Notes under the pieces: generated by a model
The model's database searches: none
What the model was told of the DNA's origin: nothing
What the model saw: the letters and a program-made list of their open reading frames with translations, nothing else
NCBI RefSeq assembly: GCF_033473495.1
Contig: NC_088938.1
Location: 2,914,001-2,978,000 of the forward strand
DNA length: 64,000 bases
Source of the DNA: Cercospora beticola
Lineage: Eukaryota > Ascomycota > Dothideomycetes > Mycosphaerellales > Mycosphaerellaceae
Direction: 5' to 3'
Part shown: one piece after another, positions 44,888 to 54,700 of the stretch
Layout: each line of letters begins with the position of its first letter
Numbering within the stretch: the first letter of the stretch is position 1
Made by a program: the position numbers and the translations under genes

Positions 44888-46201
44888 TCACTTCACCAAA
44901 ACCCCCCACTCATGCTCCTCCTTCCCATACATAATATTCACCAACCAACTCTTAATCGCCTTAGCATAAGCGCCCGTCTCGCCCTCACTCATCGGAACCT
45001 CCAAATCCTTATTCCTGAAATGGATCAACCCAATCGGCGCAACAAAGAACGCAGTCCCCGCGGCAAAAGCCTCGATTAATCTCCCCTCCTTCGCGGCTTC
45101 CAGGATATCATCCATTGTGAATCTCTGTTCGAAGACTTCGACTTCTTCAAGGTCTCCGATCGATTTGCTGAGGCGGGATTTTGCGAGTTCGAGGATAGAA
45201 GCACGAGTGACACCTTCGAGAATAATACGTTCTTCCAGCGGTGCAGTGACGAGTTGAAGTTTACCCGATTCGCGGTTTCTCCAGACGAGGAAGAAATTTG
45301 AGGCACCGGCTTCGGTGACGTAGCATTCTTTGCCAAAGAGCCAGAGGACTTGGTCGAATCCGCGGCTGCGGGCTTCGCCTTGGGCGACGAGGGAAGGACC
45401 ATAGTTTGCGCCGAGTTTGGCGTATCCGAAACCACCAGGCCATGCACGAATGGTATCTTCGTTGCTAGCGAGGAGTTTGAGACCGGGCTTCGCTTGTGTG
45501 CCGTTTGCAGAGCCGTTGAGGGCAGGTGGAAAACTCTTGCTCATATCTGGGAAGCAGGCGATTATGACATAGAGAAGAGCTTCGCGAGGACGTTGCACAC
45601 CCAGAGCGGCGTCTGTTGCGATGAGGGTGGGGCGGATGTAGAGGAAGTGTCCTGCACGTTCTTTAGGGAGCCATTTGTCTCCATCTGTGGCACAGAGTGC
45701 GATGATCATTTTCTCCAACTCTTTTGGGTCGAAGTCTGGGAGGGCGATGCGGCGGGCACTCTTGAGCATTCGTTGGCAGTTTCGTGAGACGCGGAAGAGG
45801 CGAAGGCGGCCGTCGAAGCCACGGTAGAGTTTGAGGCCTTCGAAGCATTCGGTTGCGTAGTGGAGGACGCTGGCGGTGGGCATGATGGCCAGGGGGCCGT
45901 ATGGCTTCAGCTCAGGTGCGTCCCAGCCGTTTTCGATGGTCCATCGTGCTGAGACCATGTGGTCGGTGCATGTCTTTTGGGCTTTGGTCTCTGCTGAGTC
46001 GGGTTCGGGGACGGTTCGTGGGGTTGATGTGTAGGTGTAGGTCATGAGGGACGTGTCGAGGGGTTGCTGCTGTTCGGAGCCATTGGCGGCGGCGCTGCCA
46101 TTGAGAGCATGCTTGATGCCGGCCTGGGTGAGGGCAGAGGCAGATGTCGAGGTGGGCGTCGATGTGCCCGACTGATCTGGAGTGAGAGCGACTGGAGCCA
46201 T
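44888..46201 (-). CDS. branched-chain amino acid aminotransferase
   Basis: Single exon, 437 residues. This PLP enzyme (class IV fold) interconverts Leu/Ile/Val and their 2-oxo acids with glutamate/2-oxoglutarate. Visible signatures: HYATECFEGLKLYRGFDG, RMLKSARRIALPDFD, FLYIRPTLIATDAALGVQ, the PLP lysine in FGYAKLGANYGPS (Lys about 262), and FGKECYVTEAGASNFFLVW with LEERIILEGVTRASILELA. The first 75 residues are Ser/Thr/Ala-rich with few Arg, so a mitochondrial presequence is not evident and a cytosolic form is likely. Start ATG in GGAGCCATG context. It corresponds to yeast BAT1/BAT2; the specific paralogue is not assigned. Confidence 0.94.
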   Translation of the reverse strand: MAPVALTPDQSGTSTPTSTSASALTQAGIKHALNGSAAANGSEQQQPLDTSLMTYTYTSTPRTVPEPDSAETKAQKTCTDHMVSARWTIENGWDAPELKPYGPLAIMPTASVLHYATECFEGLKLYRGFDGRLRLFRVSRNCQRMLKSARRIALPDFDPKELEKMIIALCATDGDKWLPKERAGHFLYIRPTLIATDAALGVQRPREALLYVIIACFPDMSKSFPPALNGSANGTQAKPGLKLLASNEDTIRAWPGGFGYAKLGANYGPSLVAQGEARSRGFDQVLWLFGKECYVTEAGASNFFLVWRNRESGKLQLVTAPLEERIILEGVTRASILELAKSRLSKSIGDLEEVEVFEQRFTMDDILEAAKEGRLIEAFAAGTAFFVAPIGLIHFRNKDLEVPMSEGETGAYAKAIKSWLVNIMYGKEEHEWGVLVK

Positions 46202-47537
46202 GGTGGTGGTGTCTTGCTGAGTCGTGCTGGGTGAGTAATGCTTTTGAGTAGACTGTAGGCCGCCCGGTGGTGAAGTCTAGGCTTCCTTGAAAAGGCAAAT
46301 GGTTCGCTGGAAAGTGCCACTGAGCAGTGTTGGAAAGGCGGCAGTGCACAATAAGAGGGCGGGCAGACAGCGAGGGGCGCTTGACGTATAGACAGACAAA
46401 GGCGAGCTGGCAGCGGGCGGTTCACGGTCTTACCTATAAACCCCCCGCAAGGGGAGTCATAACACGCATTTCTCGTCTTGCTTTTCGAAGCGACTCTGAT
46501 GTTATTTGCGCCCTACCGCCTGATTCCGCGCCTGTTTGCGGTTTGGCTGCAGCGATATCACAGCGCTCGCGCCGTGGTCCACGCCGACGCAGACATAATC
46601 GTCGTATGCAGTGCGCGGCATAAAATTGTGCGAGGCGCTGCTGATAACCCGTCCATTCGGCTTTGCGAGTGCTGAGTGGCATTGGAAAATTTTGGTCATG
46701 GTTGGCCGTGGATTCGGCGTCCGTGCCAATCATGTGGCCTTCTGGCAGGCGGGACAAGCGCAGAGCGGTGGTTTAAGCCGAGCGGATGCAAAGGCGCGAG
46801 GCCGAGTTGCCGTGGAGTGCTGCTTAAGCCGAGCAGTGCTTACAGCATATACCACACGCAGCGGATGAGGTGCAGGTGAAGTGCGGAGCGATGATGCACA
46901 GAGCTCGATGCGCTCGTCACACGTGTGCAAAATGCGCAAATCCGTACCTGCAGCTGACCTGGTTGTGCCACGAAACGCTGTCCGCCGCCAGCTGTGGTAC
47001 ACGCTGCTAGGTACGGCGGTACATGTACATGCTGGGCAATGAGGCAACCTGTGCATTTTCTCTCGTAATCTCCACTGGACACTGAGCGCGAAGAGAGGCC
47101 GCAATTGCAATCATCGAGATCGAAGTTAACGAAAAATATGTGCATTATGTTTAACCCTTTACTACAACAGTCCTCCTCTGCGTGCCCAGCCTCTACCCGC
47201 ACTTCCGTGCATCGACCACATGCGGCTGCTATCGCAATAAGATCCCACGTCGTTGCCGACTCCCTCAGACGCCTGTGTGCAGATAGAAATGAAAAGGGGG
47301 TATCACATCCAGTATTACACAGCCATAGCCATTCCCAGCGAATCCACCTGGCCGAGTTCCCGTGTCATAGTCGTCGTTCCAATATATCCGTGGTCGTGTC
47401 CATTGCGCAAAATCTCAAACATCCCTGAGCAGTGCCGCTGACAGCCTTTCTTCCTGCTGCTCTGCGTTCTCCTCCACTTCATATTCCTCCTCCCCTTTCT
47501 CCATCATTAATACCAATTGACGCTCACAGCCCATGTC
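46202..47537. other. intergenic, no supported gene
   Basis: About 1.3 kb comprising the aminotransferase promoter and the 3' side of the next minus-strand gene. Several overlapping frames at 46327-46880 are low-quality. Nothing else seen. Confidence 0.5.
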
Positions 47538-49154
47538 CTACATGAGACCGCCGAGCGTCAGTTTGCCCAGCCCCGCAATCTCGCTTTTCACGCCCGCTCT
47601 TGTCGTATCCTCAAACTCTCGCGCCACATTCGCCACCATGATTTTCCTGATCGCTTTGTCTGCTTTCGAGAAGGCGTCAATGAGTGTCGGATTACAATGC
47701 TCGGGCCCAGAAACGAGATCCATGAGTTTTCCGTACACATCCATAAGAGTATCGCACAGCGTCCCGAGCGTCGTGCTGAAATCTGGCTCGAATGGTACAT
47801 GCGGTGTGAGGAGGAACTGAAATTCGTGCCCTGTAGGGTTGATAGTCGAGGACATGTCGGAAGGAGAGTGTGGGTTGGCATCTTTGTGCGCGATTCCAAG
47901 AAGATCTGGCTTCGTCTCGAGGGAGAGGTCAAGAGGGGCGATCGCGGTACTAGAACGACGGCCCTTGCTGCCTCGTATTCCACTCTTGAACATTCCGCCC
48001 ATACGGCTGTTCTTAACCACGTTTCCACTCGCATCCCACCCGCATAAGGATTGATAGGTCTCAAATTCGGTGAGAAGAGCAGACAGCGCTCGCAAATACT
48101 CCAATGGTGTGTTAGAGTTCAGATCCAGTAACGCAGGCAGACTGTGGCCGAGCAAGAAGTAATTCGTCGCTCTCCGTCCTAGCTTGTACGCGTGCATCGA
48201 AGGCATACCATGCAGCGCTGATTGCGAGTAGTGAATCGTGCCAAAGTAGAATATGTCCCCCTCGTGAAGCTTTCTCATGTAGTCTATCGTCGCGATGCGC
48301 TTCGCTGACGTCTCATGTATTTGTGTGTAGATTGTACTGGGATTCAGAGGTCCTGCTGCTGCCATGCCCTGGGGGAGGCTCGGTACCGGCTGTAGAGGCG
48401 CGCCATTGCTATGCGAGGATGAAATGTCCCGCGTGAAGCTGGCCTGAGGCTGTAGACCAGGTCGGTTCTGATCGGAGTTCTTCCTGCCCAGAGGGGCATG
48501 GGCAGGCTGTGTAGAGACCAGCATGGAGGCGCGAGGGTCTGATCTAGGCGGTGAGAAAGGAGCGGCAGTTGAAGCGCTGTGGAGACGGTGGAGGTTCTCG
48601 GTTGACTTAAATTTGTGGGAGAGCCCTCTGGCGGTGAGGGAGATCTTCCGCTTGACGATGGGAGGCGCAGGCGGCGCGTGTGAGGGAGGAGACAAGGCCT
48701 TGTCCTCGCCTTCGAGTTGCTCAATCGTGGTATCCGGTGTCAATGGTGTAAAGGACTGGTGTGTTGTGATTATGCTCGGACTCCTCGCAGTGCTGTTGCC
48801 CAGGGACGAGCCACTGGTGCTGCCGTTGGTGCGGTGGGATCGCAGGCTCACGCTCCGTCGCACATTGGCGCCAAAGCCTTTGGCGCTGTCGGTGACGCTG
48901 GTGGTCAAGCTGAGAATGCTACTGTCGCGGCGGTGCGGGTGGTGGTGGGCGGTGCGCGGCGCTCGCTCGTGCTGGATGAGCTTGCCGCCTCTCCACTCCA
49001 CTGGGCCGTCGTCGGCATCCACACTGAGATTCGTCACGCTCTTGTTGGCATGGCTGCTGCCGCCGTTGCTCTGCTGTCTCTTGAAGCGCGCAAAGACCGA
49101 GATGGTGGTGGAGGAGGAAGACGCGGCCGACGAGGAGCCCGCCAGCTGCGGCAT
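47538..49154 (-). CDS. conserved fungal protein of unknown function, disordered N-terminus
   Basis: Single exon, 538 residues from MPQLAGSSSAASSS; the frame is open 99 codons upstream but that part looks like leader sequence. Residues 1-240 are Ser/Thr/Pro-rich with His/Arg patches and probably phosphorylated. From about 270 a folded, conserved-looking domain starts (RIATIDYMRKLHEGDIFYFGTI, YKLGRRATNYFLLGHSLPALLDL, LRALSALLTEFETY) and ends with IDAFSKADKAIRKIMVANVAREFED and GKLTLGGLM. I do not recognise the family with certainty; it resembles signalling or regulatory fungal proteins rather than enzymes. No membrane segment or zinc site. Confidence 0.72.
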   Translation of the reverse strand: MPQLAGSSSAASSSSTTISVFARFKRQQSNGGSSHANKSVTNLSVDADDGPVEWRGGKLIQHERAPRTAHHHPHRRDSSILSLTTSVTDSAKGFGANVRRSVSLRSHRTNGSTSGSSLGNSTARSPSIITTHQSFTPLTPDTTIEQLEGEDKALSPPSHAPPAPPIVKRKISLTARGLSHKFKSTENLHRLHSASTAAPFSPPRSDPRASMLVSTQPAHAPLGRKNSDQNRPGLQPQASFTRDISSSHSNGAPLQPVPSLPQGMAAAGPLNPSTIYTQIHETSAKRIATIDYMRKLHEGDIFYFGTIHYSQSALHGMPSMHAYKLGRRATNYFLLGHSLPALLDLNSNTPLEYLRALSALLTEFETYQSLCGWDASGNVVKNSRMGGMFKSGIRGSKGRRSSTAIAPLDLSLETKPDLLGIAHKDANPHSPSDMSSTINPTGHEFQFLLTPHVPFEPDFSTTLGTLCDTLMDVYGKLMDLVSGPEHCNPTLIDAFSKADKAIRKIMVANVAREFEDTTRAGVKSEIAGLGKLTLGGLM

Positions 49155-49951
49155 GGCAGGAACAAGATTCCGCTCCGGTTCAGATTGCGAAACGGCGCTT
49201 CTCCACACCGCCGTTGCTCCTTGGCCCACAGCCGCTTCCCTGGGACTGTCGCTGTATGCGCGCTGAAACAACGTCTTCCGAATGGCCCAAACCAGCAACA
49301 ACGGTTCCCCGATTGAGGGGAGCGACGGTGATAATTTATTCCAATATACTGCCGGACAGGCGAAATTATTGGGCCCCAATGCCGACTCTGCCCCTGGACC
49401 ACGCACAGAGCCCTGCACTAGCTTCCTGCACGCCATGACTAGAGACGACATTTCCTCCTGACTGGTCGGACGAAGCTGTCAAACCTCTTCGACACGTGCC
49501 GATGGCGTCTGTCAGAACCGGGAATGCCTCACTACTGCTCATATATCGTGCAAAGTCCGTTCAGAGCGGTTCAAAATCAGCTTCTCATGTTGCGTTGCTC
49601 GAATGGACGAATACGAGGCTGAGATGGCCTCAATTCGATGTTACACAAAAGAGGGTAATCATGATCATACCATTAACATGATACCAGGAACGCAAACAAT
49701 GCCAACATTCAGCCGGTCTTCGAGCAACAGCAAGAACTCCGAGCACCTGACCCATAGCACTCGATTACACCCAAGCTCCCTGTCCAATACACGTCAAAGC
49801 TCCGCGGCAAGATACAGTGCTTACACCGACCCACCAGCTCACAGATACCACGATCTCATCCGATCTCTCTTTTCCATTCGACCGACATTCGCACTCCGAC
49901 TTCATGCCCCTCGCTCCATATTCACACCCACCCGCTAATGATGCTGAGAAT
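49155..49951. other. intergenic, promoter side of the 47.5-49.2 kb gene
   Basis: About 800 bp including the upstream in-frame open segment of the preceding gene (to 49451). No independent gene supported. Confidence 0.5.
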
Positions 49952-50560
49952 CTGCAGGAAGTGGTGGTGCATACAGCGACCTCGTCAATCGCCACAGATC
50001 TGATCATTACGGTCCTGATTTCTTTTATCTTTCTTTATTTGGTTTCGTTTTCCCTTCTTGCCCGTCTTCATGCCAGCAGTACTCAAGTCTGCGGGACGTG
50101 GTGGTGCTGAGAGCGACCTCCTCGAGCGGCCACAGACTTGATATTTCTGGTCATGGGTTTGTCATTTTTGTTTGTGCTCTCGTCTTCACGCCAGTTTCGG
50201 GTCAAGAATACCGAACACCTGCGGGAAGTGGTGGTGCTTACAGCGACCTCCTCAAGCCCTACAGGTACTTTCTGGCGTACTTTTTGTCTCCAGGTCCATT
50301 TGCACGCCTTCCATACTGGAACTCTGCAGGTAGTGATGGTGCTTACAGCGACCTCCTCCAGTCCTACAGATGTGGCATTCTCTGGCGGGTCTTGGTCGTC
50401 TTTTCCTTTTTGGTTTTCTTCGCGGGCTCAGTTGCAAGCCAAGAATACTGACAGTCTGCAATTAGTGGTGGTGCTTAGAGCGACCTCCTCCAGTCCAGCA
50501 GACATTGTACTTGGCGTGTGGTTTTGTCTTTTGGTGGCCAGCAATCAGGATACCTCTCGC
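49952..50560 (+). repeat. five-copy degenerate minisatellite, unit about 105-137 bp
   Basis: Copies begin at about 49952, 50089, 50219, 50324 and 50456, giving spacings of 137, 130, 105 and 132 bases. Each opens with a conserved core of about 45 bases (CTGCGGGAAGTGGTGGTGCT, then a near-invariant AGCGACCTCCTC, then CCACAGA-like bases). A T-rich variable part follows, several copies of which end in CAAGAATAC or similar. Short frames crossing the units (for example 50098-50451) change frame between copies, so it is unlikely to be coding. It lies between the promoter of the gene at 49154 and the stop of the gene at 50718. Confidence 0.8.
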
Positions 50561-50717
50561 ACCAGCGTCGGCCTCGGATACCATCCTTGTGCAGGGTGGC
50601 AAATCGTCGTTCACATAAGCGGCATCGATCGACTTCGATTCACATGAGCTTCGGGCGACATTCAGTCATCAACCAAGCCTCACGCTGGACCTCACTCTCG
50701 CCAATCCGACCTTGAAT

Positions 50718-53700
50718 TCAATCAGCATACCGTCCATCACGCATGCTCTCGCCTCTCATCTTGGCAGCGCCTCTGATGCGGAGACCGATGTCATTCTCAT
50801 TGGTCCGGCTTGGTGTGGCATTCCGACGTGGTGGACGGTCGGCACCCCTCGCGCCAGCCCGGCGTTGAGCATCTGCTGCCATCCGTTGACGCGCATAATC
50901 TTCGCGGTAGAGGTTGTGCTGGGTTGACGGCGTGGTGCTTAGGCTGCGCTGCGGGCGATAATGTTGATGAGCGCCCCGTCGGCCAGAGTCCGAGAAGTTG
51001 GTGTCTCTCATCCGAAGTGGTTGGCGGTTCGGTGCGGTTCTGGTGTGGCTCATGATAGCATTGTACTGGCGATCGACGAATTGGCGATCCCCGACGAATT
51101 GGCGATGGTCACGGGCGCGATTGTTCTGCCGTCGTGGAAGTTGAGACGGAGCGGCTGAGGCATCGGGCATGTCAATATTGCCATAGCGGTCTTCAGCTTG
51201 AGGTCGGCTTCGACCATGACGGGCTGGTGCTTGTCTAGTGGATGGTGTATCATCGATCATGTCGATATCGCCGTCCCTGTCTCCTGGCCAGTGAGCTGGC
51301 CTCCGGAAGTACTGCTCCTGACCTAATGATGGTGCATTCAATGACTCTTGGATCAACTGATGCCGGTGGCTGCTGTCGTTGTTGTCGCGTGGACCGATAG
51401 GCGCTGCAAAGAACAGACTCTTACGCACCTGGACATCCTGTTGCGGTGCCGTATGCTCTACACCACTCATTACCTCCTCCTCCTCCTCCTCCTCCACTTG
51501 CGCATCAGTGCCAGACATTACCATGTCTTCATCCTGGTCGCTGATAAGGCTGCCCACTCCACTGTCAGGTCCTTGGTATACTTGGTGCCTCGCACTTAGC
51601 CCAGTTGCTGCTGGAGGCAACATCTCATCGAATGCCTCAAAGGTCGAGACTACATCCATGGACCCTTCACGCTGCGGGACATCATGGCCGCCGCTGCTCT
51701 GAGATCTCGGTTCAGTTGGTGCATTGGCTGGCGTAGAATTGATTTCGCCCACGTCCATCAAATCCTCGTCATCTTCGGTGGCGTTCTGCTGAGCTTCGCC
51801 GTTAGCTGTTCTCTTGCTGCTCGCAGCGTCGAAAAGTTGGACATTTCGTGCGAACGCCATGGCCGACTCTGACACGAAGGTGCCTCTGCCAACAAGAGGG
51901 ATCACAGGCTCGATCCCGGGGTGTATCTTCTCAGCTCCCTTAGCATCGACATGGATTCTAGCCTGGCGGCTGTGCAATAGACCGGACGATGCTCTCTTTG
52001 GATGTCGATTGTAGCAGACATGAGGCTGATCGTATGTCCGTTTGCCACAATCGACGCAGTCGCCCTTTTGGTTCGTGGCTCTCTTAGTCGAGGATGTGAT
52101 CTTATTTTGCCCCATCCTCTGACGCCGATAGGGATCGTGATCATCTTCGACAGTGGCCATCTCCTCCTCCTCCTCCTGTGGGGCTCCTTCGTTGGAACTG
52201 ACGACGTCTAATATTTCTTTCTCTCGTCGCTCCTCTTCTGAGGTGGCTTCCCGTTCTTCGATGTGGAAACCGGCAGCATCAGCCTCGATATGCTCTCCTT
52301 CCGAGGCGCCTTTGGCTTCTTCGTGGGGAACGATAGCGGAAGCATCTCCATGGCGATGTTCTGTTGAAATGGTTTTGACTTCTTCGACGTGGACGATACC
52401 TAGACCAGTCTCACCACGCTCTTCTTCCGAGCTGGTCTTAACTTCTCGGAGAGAAACGACATCGACTTCAGCCTCATCACGAACTTCTTCAGAAGTTGTT
52501 TTGCCTTCTTCGAAGAGAACGATAGCGGGTTCATCTTCGTCAAGCTCTTCTGGCGAGGTTTCTTTGCCTTCTTCAACGGGGACGACAGAGCCATCGATCT
52601 GATCAAGGTCCTCCCTCTGAAACTCCACGGGCATCTCATCAGCAAATTTGTGCTCCTCGGTGCACTGGAATGCATGTTTCGCGGTGAGCTGGCGCTTGCG
52701 TGGTTCTTCAAGCTCGTGCTCGACGAGTAAAGGCCGCTTGCGGACTTCTGGCAAGGCCTCAAAAGCCTCAGCTTCCACCACTCCATTGCCTTGGACTTGG
52801 ACCTTAATCCATGCACGGGTGCCGTCGGTATACAAGACTCGCTGGAAGACCTGGCGAGATACTGCTGGAAAGGTCGCGGCCAACGCTGAGCCGACGATGA
52901 TTTGCTTCTTCACTTTTTTGACCTTCGATGAAAATGACAACAGCGAATACTGGGCAACTTCTTCATTCATGCTTCCTACCTGAACGGCTTCGACGACCTC
53001 TGCTTGCTGTGCCTCGTTTGCGTGGATGCGATCAGTCTCCTGAGCGAAGACTTGCTCGTTTGGTGGATCTTGGGTGTCGTGAGTCTCCTGAGGCGCGGCA
53101 CCGATCGAGCTCACTCTCTTGCTCTCTGCTGGAAGCTGTTGGCCGTGCTCGACATTTGCGGATGCATGGGCGACTTTGGCAGCGGCAGCCTTCGAATCCT
53201 CGCTGGCTCTCCTCGCTTCTGGAGAGAATACGAAATCCCACTGCCATTTCTTCTCCTGCTCGCGTCTCTGCTTGTTTTCTTGGAACATCGCCTCAGACTC
53301 GGCATTCTTGCGCGCTTGGTGTTGCGCTGTCCGCTCGAGCTTGTCTAGATACGAAGTGGACTCATGTAGGTGAGCCGACAACGAGTAGGTGCTGTTGTGC
53401 ACACCACCCAAGGGGCGGAATTGCTGTCGTCTGGCCTGCCTCCGGGTGGACTGATATCGGGTTGAGCTTTGGAACGTGGAGGCGCTGTAGTTTGAGGTAG
53501 CTGAGGCATGATTCTGTGCGGTATTGGAGGTCTGGATGGCCGAACTGGAGCCGCGAGGAGCATATGGTCCGGCACTCGATCGCTTGCCAACTCTGGGCTG
53601 CATGAGAGTGGAACGAACATTGGCGACTCGTTCCAGAAGGATCCGGTCTGCTTGTTCGACGCGGTACGCACGGACTTCGCGCTCGGTCGGCTTGACGCTC

Positions 53701-53738
53701 GAGTTAGTGCGGTAGCTGGTCTGGCTTGAACGAGCCAT
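50718..53738 (-). CDS. large disordered protein with acidic 20-residue repeats
   Basis: Single exon, 1006 residues from MARSSQTSYRTNSS; the frame is open 52 codons upstream but with leader-like content. The N-terminal third is Ser/Gln/Arg-rich with a likely coiled coil (LDKLERTAQHQARKNAESEA, then QEKKWQWDFVFSPEARR). A hydrophobic basic island (KVKKVKKQIIVGSALAATF) follows. About six degenerate copies of a roughly 20-residue acidic unit then occur (VPVEEGKETSPEEL, VLFEEGKTTSEEV, VSLREVKTSSEEE, VHVEEVKTISTEH and weaker ones). A small Cys cluster, CVDCGKRTYDQPHVC, could bind a metal. The C-terminal third is Arg/Gln/Asp-rich, with a poly-Glu run. I recognise no family; probably a scaffold or chromatin-type protein. 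Confidence 0.7.
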   Translation of the reverse strand: MARSSQTSYRTNSSVKPTEREVRAYRVEQADRILLERVANVRSTLMQPRVGKRSSAGPYAPRGSSSAIQTSNTAQNHASATSNYSASTFQSSTRYQSTRRQARRQQFRPLGGVHNSTYSLSAHLHESTSYLDKLERTAQHQARKNAESEAMFQENKQRREQEKKWQWDFVFSPEARRASEDSKAAAAKVAHASANVEHGQQLPAESKRVSSIGAAPQETHDTQDPPNEQVFAQETDRIHANEAQQAEVVEAVQVGSMNEEVAQYSLLSFSSKVKKVKKQIIVGSALAATFPAVSRQVFQRVLYTDGTRAWIKVQVQGNGVVEAEAFEALPEVRKRPLLVEHELEEPRKRQLTAKHAFQCTEEHKFADEMPVEFQREDLDQIDGSVVPVEEGKETSPEELDEDEPAIVLFEEGKTTSEEVRDEAEVDVVSLREVKTSSEEERGETGLGIVHVEEVKTISTEHRHGDASAIVPHEEAKGASEGEHIEADAAGFHIEEREATSEEERREKEILDVVSSNEGAPQEEEEEMATVEDDHDPYRRQRMGQNKITSSTKRATNQKGDCVDCGKRTYDQPHVCYNRHPKRASSGLLHSRQARIHVDAKGAEKIHPGIEPVIPLVGRGTFVSESAMAFARNVQLFDAASSKRTANGEAQQNATEDDEDLMDVGEINSTPANAPTEPRSQSSGGHDVPQREGSMDVVSTFEAFDEMLPPAATGLSARHQVYQGPDSGVGSLISDQDEDMVMSGTDAQVEEEEEEEVMSGVEHTAPQQDVQVRKSLFFAAPIGPRDNNDSSHRHQLIQESLNAPSLGQEQYFRRPAHWPGDRDGDIDMIDDTPSTRQAPARHGRSRPQAEDRYGNIDMPDASAAPSQLPRRQNNRARDHRQFVGDRQFVDRQYNAIMSHTRTAPNRQPLRMRDTNFSDSGRRGAHQHYRPQRSLSTTPSTQHNLYREDYARQRMAADAQRRAGARGADRPPRRNATPSRTNENDIGLRIRGAAKMRGESMRDGRYAD
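52205..52600 (-). repeat. coding minisatellite: about six acidic 20-residue units
   Basis: Within the disordered protein, units of about 60 bases repeat the pattern xxIVxxEExKxTSEExxxE. The copies are diverged in sequence but regular in spacing. Confidence 0.6.
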
Positions 53739-54700
53739 TTCTTCGGTCTTCTTGATCAGGAGGTGATGGTGGTGGCAGACAGGCACAGCTGGGTGTAAGT
53801 CGATGTTGAAGATCGATAAGATCTTCTGGGCCCAGATGCGATGAATTTGTCGCTTCGAGTCGGCGACGTCGTGGGTTTCGACAGGAAGAAACACCGATGC
53901 GGACTTCCAGTGCTACGATCGATACTCTGGTGAGAAAGATTGTAGCGTTGTGCCTACAGTTGCTGACAATGTAGATGTTGGAGACGAGCAAATCTTGAGC
54001 GAGCAGTCGGCAAACAGCAGAGACTGGGGAGCAGGAGCAAGAGTGGGCACTTTCTTGCCCGCAAGCGCGTAACTAGCGTTGCCGGAATAATCGTCGGACC
54101 GATGCCGCCAAGAAAAGAACGAAGTGAATGAAGCGCGACGCGGCCGGATCGTGTTCCGACATAGAACGATGGCGCTTTCGTGGAAGTATACACATGATTG
54201 AGGAGATTTATTGGTCTGTTGAGATCGGAGCGCATACCGACTGCTGTACAGCACTCCATCCGACACCACTCTATGCCGCGCCAGCAAAGCGTGATGGGAA
54301 AGATGAGACAAAGAGCTTCGCCGCTGCAGCTGTTGCCGTTCGACACATTCGCGTAGGAACTTCAGGCTACTGGGAAGGCCTAGCAATGTCGAACATCGTG
54401 CAAGCTGGAAGTGGCAAACATGTCGCGTCGGTCAGCAATTTCTGCGACACTGTCTAGCCGAACGGAAACTGCTGCCCTGAGACATTATATGCTCTGTCTG
54501 CATGTTCCAACTACACTACCATGGTCTTGTCATGCGGAGTTTCAAGGTGTAAGGCTGACAGTTTTCTGCACTCGCCAGGCTTTTACAACACAGTTGGACA
54601 ACCCGGCCTGCAGGTGGGACCTCAACATCTCTCGTTATGCATTCATTCATGTAATCACATATTTCAATATATTATTCTGATCGATATGACGTCCTCACCG
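53739..54700. other. intergenic, no supported gene
   Basis: About 960 bp from the disordered-protein start to the fucosidase stop. Overlapping frames on both strands have no support. Confidence 0.5.
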
